A DNA stretch of 64,000 nucleotides from Alphaproteobacteria bacterium. GTDB taxonomy: Bacteria; Pseudomonadota; Alphaproteobacteria; Thalassobaculales; Thalassobaculaceae. Shown one piece after another: positions 47,100 to 55,942 of this stretch; within the stretch, counting starts at the first letter, position 1, and every line of letters starts with the position of its first letter. The stretch is from positions 1 through 64,000 of the forward strand of contig JANSYC010000014.1 of NCBI GenBank assembly GCA_024742605.1, given 5' to 3'. The translations under genes and the position numbers were made by a program. Below the pieces are notes generated by a model. The model had not been told where the DNA came from. It made no database searches and was given only the letters and a program-made list of their open reading frames with translations.

Positions 47100-47966
47100 T
47101 CACCCTTGCGGATCACGCTTGAGCGGCTGGCTGAGACAGCGGGGACCGCCGCCTGCCAAGGTGAACATGGTCAGTTCCGGATCGTAGACCGTGATTCCGA
47201 GCGCCCGCAGCCGCGCGTTCACGTCCCCCGCCTCCGCCGAGGAGATCACCCGGTCGCCGCCCAACGAGAGACAGTTGCAGGCCAATCGCATGGCTTCCTT
47301 GTAGGTGGTCGCGACCGCCTCGATGCCATGCCCTGCCAGCCAGTCGACCACATCGTCCTCCAGCACTTCGGTGCAGACCAGCGCCAACCGCTCGTTGACC
47401 ATCGAGATCAGCAGATCGAGATGCAGGAAATGCTCGGCGATCGGCACCAGGCGACACTCCCAGCCTTCCGCCTCGAACCATGCCCTGGCCTGCGCGGCTC
47501 CCTCGTTGCTGGTCCGATTGCCGGAAACCCCGATGGCCGCCACCCCCGGCTTGATCAGGTGCACGTCACCGCCTTCCAGGCTGCCGGCCGTGACCCAGTT
47601 CCAGATTGGCAGATCGACGGCCCCATGAAACCGCACGTGAGAGGCGACCTCGCCCCGTCGCTGCTCCCGGTACATCTGCCCGATCAGCACGCCCCAGGGG
47701 GTCACGATCGCCGGGTCGCGAGTGTAGACCGAATACTGAAGCGTCGGATCCGCCTCGGTCATATGAACCGTGACGCCGGCTTCCTCGAAAGCCGCGACAA
47801 AACCGCGATGCTGCTCCGCCGCGCGCTTCTCATCGAAGGCGATCCCCTTGCGCAGACTTTCCTTCGCCACAGCATTGGCGCCGAACCAACGGAAATGCTC
47901 CGGAGTTCTGAGGGCGACGTCCCGCAGGACGCCGGTGTCGCTGTCACAGCCCCACCTGTTGGTCAT
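47100..47966 (-). CDS. Amidinotransferase-fold hydrolase (dimethylarginine dimethylaminohydrolase-like)
   Basis: 288-residue guanidine-modifying enzyme. The catalytic residues of this fold are visible: Glu in SLEGGDVHLIK, His in HFLHLDLLIS and nucleophilic Cys near the end in GGPRCLSQPL, with DP of YTRDPAIV as the substrate-binding acidic residue. Dimethylarginine dimethylaminohydrolase or a related arginine deiminase activity is the likeliest. It sits between the acyl-CoA synthetase and CoxL-like genes on the same strand with gaps of 72 and 110 nt, so co-transcription is uncertain. Confidence 0.85.
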   Translation of the reverse strand: MTNRWGCDSDTGVLRDVALRTPEHFRWFGANAVAKESLRKGIAFDEKRAAEQHRGFVAAFEEAGVTVHMTEADPTLQYSVYTRDPAIVTPWGVLIGQMYREQRRGEVASHVRFHGAVDLPIWNWVTAGSLEGGDVHLIKPGVAAIGVSGNRTSNEGAAQARAWFEAEGWECRLVPIAEHFLHLDLLISMVNERLALVCTEVLEDDVVDWLAGHGIEAVATTYKEAMRLACNCLSLGGDRVISSAEAGDVNARLRALGITVYDPELTMFTLAGGGPRCLSQPLKRDPQG

Positions 47967-48038
47967 ATCGAACTTTTACCCGCTGAATGAAATTTGAAGA
48001 CCGTCGAGGGTGCCCTCCCTTTCAAGCCCTGCGCAAGC

Positions 48039-49559
48039 CTATCCCGCCATGTTCCGCAGTTCCGTCTTCAGAATCTTGCCGTAGTTGTTCTTCGGCAGAT
48101 CGTCGAGCCGATGGTAGGCCTTGGGCCTTTTGAAGCGGGCGATATTATCGAGGCAGAGCTGATCGAGATCCTCGTCCTCGACGGTCTCGCCCGGATGAAG
48201 TCGCAGGAAGGCGATGACCTCCTCGCCCCAATCCCTATGAGGCTTGCCGATCACCGCGCATTCCAGCACGGCGGGATGGCGAAGCAGCACCTCCTCGACC
48301 TCGCGGGGGTAGATGTTGGTGCCGCCGGAAATGATCACGTCTTTGGAACGGTCCTTCAGGGTCAGAAATCCGTCCTCGTCGAAGGCACCGACATCGCCGG
48401 TCCAGAGCCAACCGTCCCGCAGGGACGCCGCCGTGGCGTCGGGATTGTTCCAGTAGCCGGCCATGACCACGTCGCCCCGGCAGATCACCTCGCCGGTCTC
48501 ACCGTTGGGAACCGGCGCGCCGTCGTCGTCCACCACTCGGACCTCGACATCGGTGCGCGGAAAGCCGGTCGAGCCGATGCGATGCTCCCACCGTGGGTGC
48601 GCCGTGTCGGTGTAGATGTGCTTGGGCAGGCCAGTGATGGTCATCGGCGCCTCGCCCTGGCCGTAGATCTCCACCAGCTTGGGGCCAAGAATGTCCAGCG
48701 CGCGCTTTACGTCCTCCAGGTACATCGGCGCCCCGCCGTAGACGATCGTCTTCAGGTTCGACAGATCGGCCTCGCGGATGTTCGGCGTGTTGATCAGCCT
48801 TGTGACCATGGTCGGCGCGAAGAAGAAGCTACAGCCCTTCCAGTGTTCGATCAGCGCCAGGGTCTCAGCCACATCGAACCCGCCCGACGCGGGGACGATA
48901 TTGTTGGCGGCGCGCGCCACATGCGGCAAACCGTAGATGCCAGATCCGTGACTCATCGGGGCCGCGTGGATCATGCAATCTCCCGGATCAATCACGTCGA
49001 CATCTGCGAGGTAGTTCATGGTCTGGGACATTAGATTGCGATGGGTCAGCATCGCCCCTTTCGGCCGCCCCGTGGTGCCGGAGGTGTAGAACAGCCACGC
49101 CAGATCCTCGGGCTTCGTCTCAGCAATCGGCATCGGGGCGTGGGCCACCAGATCGGCATAGGCCTCCGTGCCCGTGGTGACGATATGCGCGAGCGTCGGG
49201 ATCTCCGTCCGAACCCCTGAGATGGACTCCGCAAGATCCGGTGTCGTGAATGCCACCCGGCTGCCGGAATGCTCCAGGATGTAGGCGTGCTCCTTGGCGT
49301 GCAGTTTGGCGTTCACCGGCACTGCGACCAGTCCCGCATGCCAGATCCCGTACATGACCTCGTAGTACTCGGCGACGTTCTTCATAACGATCGCGACGCG
49401 GTCGCCCGGCTCCAATCCAAGCGCACGCAGCCCCGACGCGACCCGCGACACCCGCTCGGCAAATATCCGGTAGTCCCACACCACATCGGTGCCGCGCGAG
49501 ATCGCCGGTCGCGCGCCGAACGCCCGCGCCATTTGCGCCAGAACAACCGCCTGATTCAT
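48039..49559 (-). CDS. AMP-dependent acyl-CoA synthetase
   Basis: 506-residue member of the acyl-adenylate-forming family: FYTSGTTGRPKGAMLTH for the ATP loop, YGQGEAPMTIT where the family has the YGxTE motif (Gln-Gly in place of Thr), TGDVGAFDEDGFL and the final catalytic Lys in NNYGKILKTELR. The substrate is likely a fatty or aromatic acid; GQGEAP is typical of a feruloyl/benzoate-like subgroup, but this is not decisive. The start at 49559 follows GGGAGG by 6 nt, preferable to the ATG at 49577. It heads the minus-strand run that continues through the DDAH-like gene. Confidence 0.87.
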   Translation of the reverse strand: MNQAVVLAQMARAFGARPAISRGTDVVWDYRIFAERVSRVASGLRALGLEPGDRVAIVMKNVAEYYEVMYGIWHAGLVAVPVNAKLHAKEHAYILEHSGSRVAFTTPDLAESISGVRTEIPTLAHIVTTGTEAYADLVAHAPMPIAETKPEDLAWLFYTSGTTGRPKGAMLTHRNLMSQTMNYLADVDVIDPGDCMIHAAPMSHGSGIYGLPHVARAANNIVPASGGFDVAETLALIEHWKGCSFFFAPTMVTRLINTPNIREADLSNLKTIVYGGAPMYLEDVKRALDILGPKLVEIYGQGEAPMTITGLPKHIYTDTAHPRWEHRIGSTGFPRTDVEVRVVDDDGAPVPNGETGEVICRGDVVMAGYWNNPDATAASLRDGWLWTGDVGAFDEDGFLTLKDRSKDVIISGGTNIYPREVEEVLLRHPAVLECAVIGKPHRDWGEEVIAFLRLHPGETVEDEDLDQLCLDNIARFKRPKAYHRLDDLPKNNYGKILKTELRNMAG

Positions 49560-49625
49560 CCCCAACCTCCCATTCATGCAGTCTTCTCGAACCGGGAGCC
49601 GAAAGCTAACAGGCGTCCGAACCGC

Positions 49626-50045
49626 TTACCACCGGCAGGTGAGCGTGTAGCCGTCGCGGATCGGATCGAACGGGCCGTCATAGCTCAGGAACAGGTGGGC
49701 ATCCGTTCGGGCCACGCCGCGCAAGGCCAGAGCCGCGCCGTCTCCGGAGATCTCGACATCCTGCCGCCCCGGGCCGTCGATCGCATATGGATAGAGGACA
49801 AGTGTATGGGGACCCGGCACGTCCTTGGCGAAACATTCGACGAAAAACGGGCCGGGACTGGGACGTAGACAGAGAATGTTGTAGCGCCCTTCCTGAACGA
49901 CGGCCGGCGTCCCGGCTTCGACCGACACACAGTCCTTCAGTCTGCCCGTTTGGGCGGACGCCGTCCCAACCTGAAGGATGCCGCCCATGAACAAGCCTAA
50001 AATCACAACCAGACCGGGACGGAAACTCCGCAGGTTCGTGGTCAT
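49626..50045 (-). CDS. Small secreted hypothetical protein
   Basis: 139-residue protein with a signal peptide (about 1-31, ending GTASAQ) and a beta-rich mature part with four cysteines (DCVSVEAG, NILCLRP, ECFAK, LTCRW). I do not recognise it. The ATG at 50045 gives the natural signal peptide; a longer frame from 50147 would extend over the histidine kinase's leader. It is divergent from the histidine kinase gene across about 85 nt. Confidence 0.62.
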   Translation of the reverse strand: MTTNLRSFRPGLVVILGLFMGGILQVGTASAQTGRLKDCVSVEAGTPAVVQEGRYNILCLRPSPGPFFVECFAKDVPGPHTLVLYPYAIDGPGRQDVEISGDGAALALRGVARTDAHLFLSYDGPFDPIRDGYTLTCRW

Positions 50046-50130
50046 CGTTCCGATTGTCCCTGTGTCATCTAGAGTCAAAGTATCGTATAGATTCGTGAGT
50101 CCTGTTGACCATCTTGCGCCATGTTGACGA

Positions 50131-51855
50131 GTGCAACCGCCCCTCATGAAGTTGTTTCCATCCTCTGACAGATCTGATCCGCGGGTGCCCCGGGTGAGTG
50201 CGGCACGGATTTTGATGCCGGTGATCGGGCTCGTTGTCCTCGCAATGTTGACCGTTGGGGCAACGGTCTACCTGGCGGCACAGCGCCTCGACCAGTCCGC
50301 CAAAGACTCCTCATACCGCTTGGCGCGGACGGCGCTTTCCCAAATCGAAAAGCAGATCGCCGTGCAGACGCGCGAGTATGCCTATTGGGACGCCACCCGG
50401 GAGAACGTGGTCGATCGGCTGGACATGGATTGGGTTGAGGCGAGTCTCGGGCGGTATTCGTTCGAAACCTTCGATTACGATGCCACGCTGGTCTTCGACC
50501 AGAACGACAGGCTCCTGCTCTTTACGACCGACGAGCGTCCTCGGAACGCCGGAGCTGCGGAACTGCTCTCCCGATCCGACGCAACCGCAGTCCTGGATAG
50601 GCTCGCTCGGCCGATCGCCCAGGTGCGCGCCGGACCGATGGAAAATCCAGGCTCCGCATCGGCCTGCATCCGGATCGGAGAAACAGTCTATGTCGCGGGG
50701 ATTGCGCCGATCACTCCCGAGCACCCCACCGGGGACCAGCTCATACCGGCCCCAAGACCGGTTCTGATCTATCTACGGGCCCTTGATGACCCGCGCATGC
50801 AGAGGATCGGAGAAGCTTTCGAGATCCACAACTTCCATGTTTCGCAGAACGATGATGTTCCGGTCCATCACGCTCAAATGACCCTCAGGGATCCGAACGG
50901 CACTGTAATCGGGCACATGCGGTGGGCGGTGATCACTCCAACACAAAGCTTTTTCGAGACGATCTCGATGCCCTTCCTCGGCGTGGGGCTGCTTCTATTG
51001 GCTTTGGCGGGTTGGGTGATGAGCGGCATCCTGCGCCGTCAAGAGGAGCTGGCTGACCGGGTCGGCCAGCTCGCCACGATCAACACACAGCTGCTCGACA
51101 GTGAGGCCCAGGCGCGCTCCGCCCTCCAGCGGGCGGAACACGCGACCCGCACGAAGAACAATTTTCTCGCCAGTGTCAGCCATGAGCTGCGCACCCCGTT
51201 GACCGCGATCATCGGTTTCTCCCAAATCCTCAAGCTGAGACGGAGACCTGGAAAGACGGCAAGCCGCGAGGACGAGTATGCGGAGATTATCCACGATTCA
51301 AGCCAGCATCTGCTCAATTTGGTAAACGACATCCTCGATCTCGCCAAGATCGAGAGCGGCGGGTACGAAATGCAGGAAGTCTGGCTTGATCTCAACCGAG
51401 AGGCCAAGTCAGTTCAGAGCCTTATGGGAACCGAGGCCATGAAACGTGGCGTGGCCTTGAATGTCGTGACCCTAAACAATCCGCCGGCACTGCTCGGCGA
51501 CAGCCGATCGATCAAGCAGATTCTGACCAACCTGGTGTCAAACGCACTCAAGTTCACCGCAGCTGGAGGACAAACTGACATCCGGATCACTCTGAGGGGC
51601 CGATCGATCGTTCTCGAAGTGGAAGACACCGGCACCGGGATCGCGGAAGACGACCTGGAGGTGATCTGGGAGCCGTTCAATCGCACCCGCAATCCGGATC
51701 TCGCCAAGACCGAGGGCAGCGGCCTCGGTCTCCATCTCGTCAAAGTCCTCGCCGACCTGCACGGTTGCGAGATTGAACTCGAGAGCGAAGTGGGACGCGG
51801 AACCCGGATCGCGATTGTTTTCCCGCCCGAACGGGTGAGATCCGTCGCGGCCTGA
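50131..51855 (+). CDS. Membrane sensor histidine kinase with CHASE4-like domain
   Basis: 574-residue sensor kinase. Two transmembrane helices (about 28-50 and 285-305) flank a periplasmic CHASE4-like domain; the YAYWDATRENV motif and later AGIAPI pattern are typical. A short coiled-coil leads to the HisKA H-box (SHELRTPLTA, His near 350) and a HATPase_c domain with N-box (NLVSNALKFT), G1 (VEDTGTGI) and G2 (EGSGLGLHLVK). There is no receiver domain and no response regulator gene beside it, so its partner is unknown. The start may be GTG at 50131 or ATG at 50146; neither has a clear Shine-Dalgarno. Confidence 0.9.
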   Translation: MQPPLMKLFPSSDRSDPRVPRVSAARILMPVIGLVVLAMLTVGATVYLAAQRLDQSAKDSSYRLARTALSQIEKQIAVQTREYAYWDATRENVVDRLDMDWVEASLGRYSFETFDYDATLVFDQNDRLLLFTTDERPRNAGAAELLSRSDATAVLDRLARPIAQVRAGPMENPGSASACIRIGETVYVAGIAPITPEHPTGDQLIPAPRPVLIYLRALDDPRMQRIGEAFEIHNFHVSQNDDVPVHHAQMTLRDPNGTVIGHMRWAVITPTQSFFETISMPFLGVGLLLLALAGWVMSGILRRQEELADRVGQLATINTQLLDSEAQARSALQRAEHATRTKNNFLASVSHELRTPLTAIIGFSQILKLRRRPGKTASREDEYAEIIHDSSQHLLNLVNDILDLAKIESGGYEMQEVWLDLNREAKSVQSLMGTEAMKRGVALNVVTLNNPPALLGDSRSIKQILTNLVSNALKFTAAGGQTDIRITLRGRSIVLEVEDTGTGIAEDDLEVIWEPFNRTRNPDLAKTEGSGLGLHLVKVLADLHGCEIELESEVGRGTRIAIVFPPERVRSVAA

Positions 51856-51873
51856 CGCGATGCGCATTCTTCT

Positions 51874-52512
51874 CTAAAGCCCGTTCCGTTCGCAGAGGTC
51901 CGACAGGGAACACGCCTCGCATCGGGGTTTCCGAGATCTGCAAATCTGCTTGCCGTGCTCCAGTAACCAAATATGGGCACCCCAGGCGTATTTCGGCGGA
52001 ACCTTGGGCTCCAGGTCGCGGGCGGTTTGCGCCTCGGTCTTGCCCCGTGCGAGCCCGAGGCGGTTGCAGACCCGATTCACATGGGTATCGACCGCCACGA
52101 CCGGCTGATCGAACACGAAGCGGAGCAGAATATCCGTCGATTTGCGCCCGACACCCGGCAAGGCTTCAAGGCTTTTCCGATCCGATGGCACCACGCCGCC
52201 ATGCCGCTCCAAGAGCGCCGCGCAAAGTTTGTGAACGCTTTTGGCCTTCATGTTGTAAAGCCCGCAGGCCTTGATCAGCCCGGCAATCTCGCGCTCGTCC
52301 AGCGCAAGGATCGCGGCCGGCGAGTCGGCCACCGCAAACAGGCTGTCCCGAGCCCGTGCCGTCATCTCGTCCCGGCTTTGCGCCGACAACACGACCGAGA
52401 TCAGACTGCGGAACGGGTTCGTACCGATCTTCGATTTCGGGGCCTCCAGATGCTCCGGAGCCGCTTTCGAAAGACGGTGAAACAGGCTCTCAATAGCGTC
52501 TGTGCTTAGCAT
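51874..52512 (-). CDS. nth: Endonuclease III (DNA glycosylase/AP lyase)
   Basis: 212-residue base-excision repair enzyme removing oxidised pyrimidines. The helix-hairpin-helix LPGVGRKSTDILL contains the catalytic Lys, the catalytic Asp is in VAVDTHVNRVCNRLGL, and a 4Fe-4S cluster site with the family spacing C-x6-C-x2-C-x5-C closes the protein (CRSRKPRCEACSLSDLC). Length matches the family from the ATG at 52512; a TTG at 52545 would add eleven residues without a clear ribosome-binding site. It is convergent with the sensor kinase gene, 18 nt apart. Confidence 0.95.
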   Translation of the reverse strand: MLSTDAIESLFHRLSKAAPEHLEAPKSKIGTNPFRSLISVVLSAQSRDEMTARARDSLFAVADSPAAILALDEREIAGLIKACGLYNMKAKSVHKLCAALLERHGGVVPSDRKSLEALPGVGRKSTDILLRFVFDQPVVAVDTHVNRVCNRLGLARGKTEAQTARDLEPKVPPKYAWGAHIWLLEHGKQICRSRKPRCEACSLSDLCERNGL

Positions 52513-52592
52513 GCGAGACAAGTAGACCGGAGATGCATCGTTCAACAGGGCCGGTTGAGAAAAATCCCGTCATGTCCTCGCCCTGGTCTCCA

Positions 52593-53768
52593 TCACAGGA
52601 AGATTTTGCGGACGTCAATGGAGCTCTCGTGTCCGATGCAGTCGAAATGCGCGTCAAGCCAGCTTTCCGCCGATTGCCGACCTATTTCCTTCAGATGGCT
52701 CAGAAAAGCCCGCTCGGCATTCATCTTTGAAGACGCAGCCAATTCGCCCATTTGGGCGGCATCCTGGATCATGTGAATACGGGTCATCCGATACGCCTCT
52801 GGGTCCAACTTGCCCCCCGCGATCAGCCGATTGACGAAATGGACGGCCCTCATCTCCCGCATCAGCGTGGAGTTGAAGGTGATCTCGTTCACCCGATCCA
52901 GGATCTCACGGGCCGTGTTGGGCACGTGGTCCCGGTACAAAGGGTTGATCTGGACGATCAGCACATCACGGCAATCGGCGTTGTAGGCGAGCGGAAAGAT
53001 CGCCGGGTTGCCCATGTATCCGCCGTCGTAATAGGCCTCACCATCAATCTCGATCGCCTGGAACATCAGCGGCAAGCATGCCGACGCCATGACCGCGTCG
53101 AGCGTGATGTCCTTATTGCCGAAGACTTTTATCTTACCGCTGCGGACGTTCGTCGCACTGAAGAACAGTTTGATGCCACTGGCATGGCAGGCGTTCTGGA
53201 CGTCCACGACATCGCCCAGCACATCTCGCAGCGGATTGATGTTGAGCGGGTTCAGCTGATACGGCGAAAGCACCCGGTTCATCATGTCCATCATCATAAA
53301 TCCGGGCGACATATCGACCCGCCAGTTCCCCATCAGCCGATCAATCACAGTGCGCTGAATCGGACTGGAGCGTCCGACATCCGCGATCCGGTCCCAGAAC
53401 TTGTCGAGCGCCGCCCGCGCTCCGCGCCGACCGTCATCAGCCCAACCGGAGGCCATCACGATCGCGTTCATCGCCCCTGCACTGGTGCCGCTGATCGCCT
53501 CGAACTCAATCCGTCCGTCCTCGAGCAGCTTGTCCAGAACCCCCCAGGTAAAGGCCCCGTGAGATCCGCCGCCCTGCAGCGCGAGATTCAAAGTACGGGG
53601 CTTTTGATGATGCGGCCGCTTTGATCGGCGCAAGCCGGGACCCATAGCCCCGGTCGCTTCGTCCCGTACCCGTTCGGGGACCTCGACGTCGCGGATTACG
53701 GGATCCTGCAGGTCACCCTGCTGCGTCCCGCTCTGAACCCCTGTGCCTGGGCCACTCCGATTGCTCAT
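52593..53768 (-). CDS. Patatin-like phospholipase/hydrolase, coupled to bdhA
   Basis: 391-residue patatin-fold hydrolase. The oxyanion-hole glycines (LQGGGSHGAF, about 60), catalytic Ser in GTSAG (about 93) and the dyad Asp in DGGY (about 246) are intact. The first 45 residues are a charged, low-complexity N-terminus and there is no signal peptide. The ATG at 53768 overlaps the bdhA stop by 4 nt (ATGA), so the two are translationally coupled. Pairing with 3-hydroxybutyrate dehydrogenase recurs in alphaproteobacteria, to my knowledge, and suggests a role in mobilising polyhydroxybutyrate or its granule lipids. Confidence 0.87.
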   Translation of the reverse strand: MSNRSGPGTGVQSGTQQGDLQDPVIRDVEVPERVRDEATGAMGPGLRRSKRPHHQKPRTLNLALQGGGSHGAFTWGVLDKLLEDGRIEFEAISGTSAGAMNAIVMASGWADDGRRGARAALDKFWDRIADVGRSSPIQRTVIDRLMGNWRVDMSPGFMMMDMMNRVLSPYQLNPLNINPLRDVLGDVVDVQNACHASGIKLFFSATNVRSGKIKVFGNKDITLDAVMASACLPLMFQAIEIDGEAYYDGGYMGNPAIFPLAYNADCRDVLIVQINPLYRDHVPNTAREILDRVNEITFNSTLMREMRAVHFVNRLIAGGKLDPEAYRMTRIHMIQDAAQMGELAASSKMNAERAFLSHLKEIGRQSAESWLDAHFDCIGHESSIDVRKIFL

Positions 53769-54550
53769 CGAGCCGTCCAACCCCCGTCCATCGAGATCGG
53801 TGCACCGGTGATCGAAGTCCCGGAAGGTCCCGCCAGGAAAACGGTCATGGCTGCGACCTCGTCAACCTCGACGAATTTCTTGCTCGGTTGGCTCGCCAGG
53901 ATCACGTTCCGGACAACCTCGTCTTCGGACATCTTGTTCGCCTTCGCCTGCTCGGCGATCTGGCCCTCGACCAACGGGGTCTTCACGAATCCGGGGCAAA
54001 TCGCGTTGCAGGTGATCCCGGACTCCGCCAATTCGAGAGCCACGGTCTTTGTCAGGCCCAAAACACCGTGTTTCGCGGCGACATAAGCCGCCTTATAGGG
54101 CGACGCGACCAGACCATGGGCGGAGGCGATGTTGATGATTCGACCGAACCCGCGCGCCTTCATGCCGGGCACAGCAGCCTTGATGGTGTGGAAGTTGGAG
54201 GACAGGTTGATCGCCAGAATCAGATCCCAACGGGTATCCGGGAAATCCTCGATTTTCTCGACGGTCTGGATACCGGCATTGTTGACCAGGATGTCGACGG
54301 CGCCGAAGGCTTTCTCGGTGTCGTGCACCAATTGTTTGGCGGTCTCCCCCTTCGACATGTCCGCATCCGAATAGAGGCATTTCACGCCATGTTCGGCCTC
54401 CATGCCGGCGCGCAACGCCTCGATCTGATCGGCATCGCCGAAACCGTTGAGCATGATGTTGGCACCCGCCGCCGCCAAGGCCTTGGCGATCCCTTCGCCG
54501 ATACCGCTGGTGGAACCGGTGACGACGGCGCATTTGCCCTTAAGGCTCAT
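53765..54550 (-). CDS. bdhA: D-3-hydroxybutyrate dehydrogenase
   Basis: 261-residue SDR oxidising D-3-hydroxybutyrate to acetoacetate with NAD. TGSTSGIGEGIA, NNAGIQTVEKIEDFP, the catalytic IASAHGLVASPYKAAYVAAK (Ser, Tyr, Lys) and CPGFVKTPLVEGQI are diagnostic for this family. The product can be activated by the acetoacetyl-CoA synthetase or the CoA transferase encoded elsewhere in this window. The patatin gene begins within its stop codon. A TGCA-A-TGCA sequence (54617-54625) lies 67 nt upstream of the start. Confidence 0.95.
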   Translation of the reverse strand: MSLKGKCAVVTGSTSGIGEGIAKALAAAGANIMLNGFGDADQIEALRAGMEAEHGVKCLYSDADMSKGETAKQLVHDTEKAFGAVDILVNNAGIQTVEKIEDFPDTRWDLILAINLSSNFHTIKAAVPGMKARGFGRIINIASAHGLVASPYKAAYVAAKHGVLGLTKTVALELAESGITCNAICPGFVKTPLVEGQIAEQAKANKMSEDEVVRNVILASQPSKKFVEVDEVAAMTVFLAGPSGTSITGAPISMDGGWTAR

Positions 54551-54700
54551 GATTTCTCTCCGTTGTGGTGACCTGATACTGAGATTTGATCCTGGCGCAT
54601 CACTCGCTCATCATGTTGCAATGCACAAGACGAATTTCAAACGCTGAAGCTCCGAGCACCCGATATTCCCATATGCCCCCATAGCGGCTATGAGTGGGGC

Positions 54701-55147
54701 ATGTGTGCGCAATCAGCCCGACCAAATATCATCGCCCCGACTGGAGACCAGTTGGGGGCGCTCGCCGAAGACGCCCTCGGTGGCATTCCCGAACCGTTGC
54801 TGCGCCCGCTCGGCGGACTCGCCATCCTGATCGAGGACTTTCCCGACGAGGAGATCTGCGAGGCGATGGATTTGGATTCACCTTTCGATCTGCTCGGCCT
54901 CTATCAAGGGGTCCCGCTCGGACACCGATCTACCGGGGAAACCCCCGCGGACCTGGACCGTGTTTTTCTGTTCCGCAGGCCGATCCTGGACTACTGGATC
55001 GAGAGCGGCGAGGATCTTTATACCGTTGTCCGCCACGTGTTGATCCACGAGATAGGCCACCATTACGGCTATTCCGACGCCGAGATGGAAGCCCTGGAAC
55101 GCCAGGCCGAGGACGACGAAGACAATATGACCGCCGGCCGCGCCTGA
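54701..55147 (+). CDS. Zincin-like metallopeptidase (PF06262-type)
   Basis: 148-residue cytoplasmic protein. The HEIGHHYGYSDAEMEAL motif (HExxH with a nearby acidic ligand) and the IEDFPDEE and GLYQGVPL blocks are those of the possible-zincin family PF06262. No substrate is known. It lies 24 nt upstream of the P4H-like oxygenase gene on the same strand, so a three-gene unit with it and the ferredoxin-like gene is possible. Confidence 0.87.
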   Translation: MCAQSARPNIIAPTGDQLGALAEDALGGIPEPLLRPLGGLAILIEDFPDEEICEAMDLDSPFDLLGLYQGVPLGHRSTGETPADLDRVFLFRRPILDYWIESGEDLYTVVRHVLIHEIGHHYGYSDAEMEALERQAEDDEDNMTAGRA

Positions 55148-55171
55148 CGGACGGTACGGGAGCCGTATCTC

Positions 55172-55942
55172 ATGACGCCCTCGCCAGACGTCCTCGCGAG
55201 TCTCGGTCCCGAAGATGTCCGGGACGACCCGTTTCCGCATGTGACGCTCGCAAACTGTTTGCCAGCCCAGCTTTACAGCGTCTTGAGCAAGGCGCTGCCA
55301 ACGCCCCGCTTCGGGCCGGACACGCCGTCGAACATGTTGTCCCTGGCAAGCCCATTTGAGCCCCCCCTCGCCGGCCGCCTTAATCCGCAGTGGCAAACAT
55401 TCCTCGACCATCACGTTTCAGACGCCTTCTTCGCCTCGGTGCTGCGGGTCATGGGCCCCTCCATCAGCAAGATATACCCGGATCTGGCGCAGAAAATCGG
55501 CAGCTCCCTTGAGGACGCGACCGTCTCCTGGCGCGGGGCGGGCCAAGAGACGGATGTCCAACTCGACGCACAGTTCGCCTTCAATTCTCCGGTGAGAGCG
55601 ATGTCCAGCGTCCGCGGCCCGCATGTGGACAAGCCGAGGCGGCTGGTCAGCGGGCTTCTCTACATGCCGCAGTCCGATGACGCGGCGGGCGGGGAGTTGA
55701 TGCTGTACCGCCTGAAGGGGAAGCCGAAGCTCCGGGGGGTTATGGTCGATCCGGATGATGTCGCCGAGGTCTCGCGCATACCTTATGAAGCGAACCGACT
55801 GATTTTGTTTCTGAACGGTCCCACCAGCGTGCACGGAGTGTTGCCACGTCAGGTGACGGACTCGGTGCGGCGCTACGTCAACCTGTTCGTGGACGTACGT
55901 ACGCCTCTGTTCCAGACAGCCGCCGATGCCGGCGCGGCTTGA
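55172..55942 (+). CDS. P4H-like 2-oxoglutarate/Fe(II) oxygenase
   Basis: 256-residue protein with the prolyl-4-hydroxylase-type double-stranded beta-helix. The iron site is H150-x-D152 (RGPHVDKPRR) and a distal His near 221 (TSVHGVLPRQ), with a basic VTDSVRRYVNLFV strand for 2-oxoglutarate. The N-terminus, DDPFPHVTLANCLP, has the PFPH entry motif seen in P4H-type oxygenases that act on proteins or sugars. Its stop overlaps the next gene's start by 17 nt, which strongly implies a joint role. No close functional relative can be named. Confidence 0.8.
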   Translation: MTPSPDVLASLGPEDVRDDPFPHVTLANCLPAQLYSVLSKALPTPRFGPDTPSNMLSLASPFEPPLAGRLNPQWQTFLDHHVSDAFFASVLRVMGPSISKIYPDLAQKIGSSLEDATVSWRGAGQETDVQLDAQFAFNSPVRAMSSVRGPHVDKPRRLVSGLLYMPQSDDAAGGELMLYRLKGKPKLRGVMVDPDDVAEVSRIPYEANRLILFLNGPTSVHGVLPRQVTDSVRRYVNLFVDVRTPLFQTAADAGAA

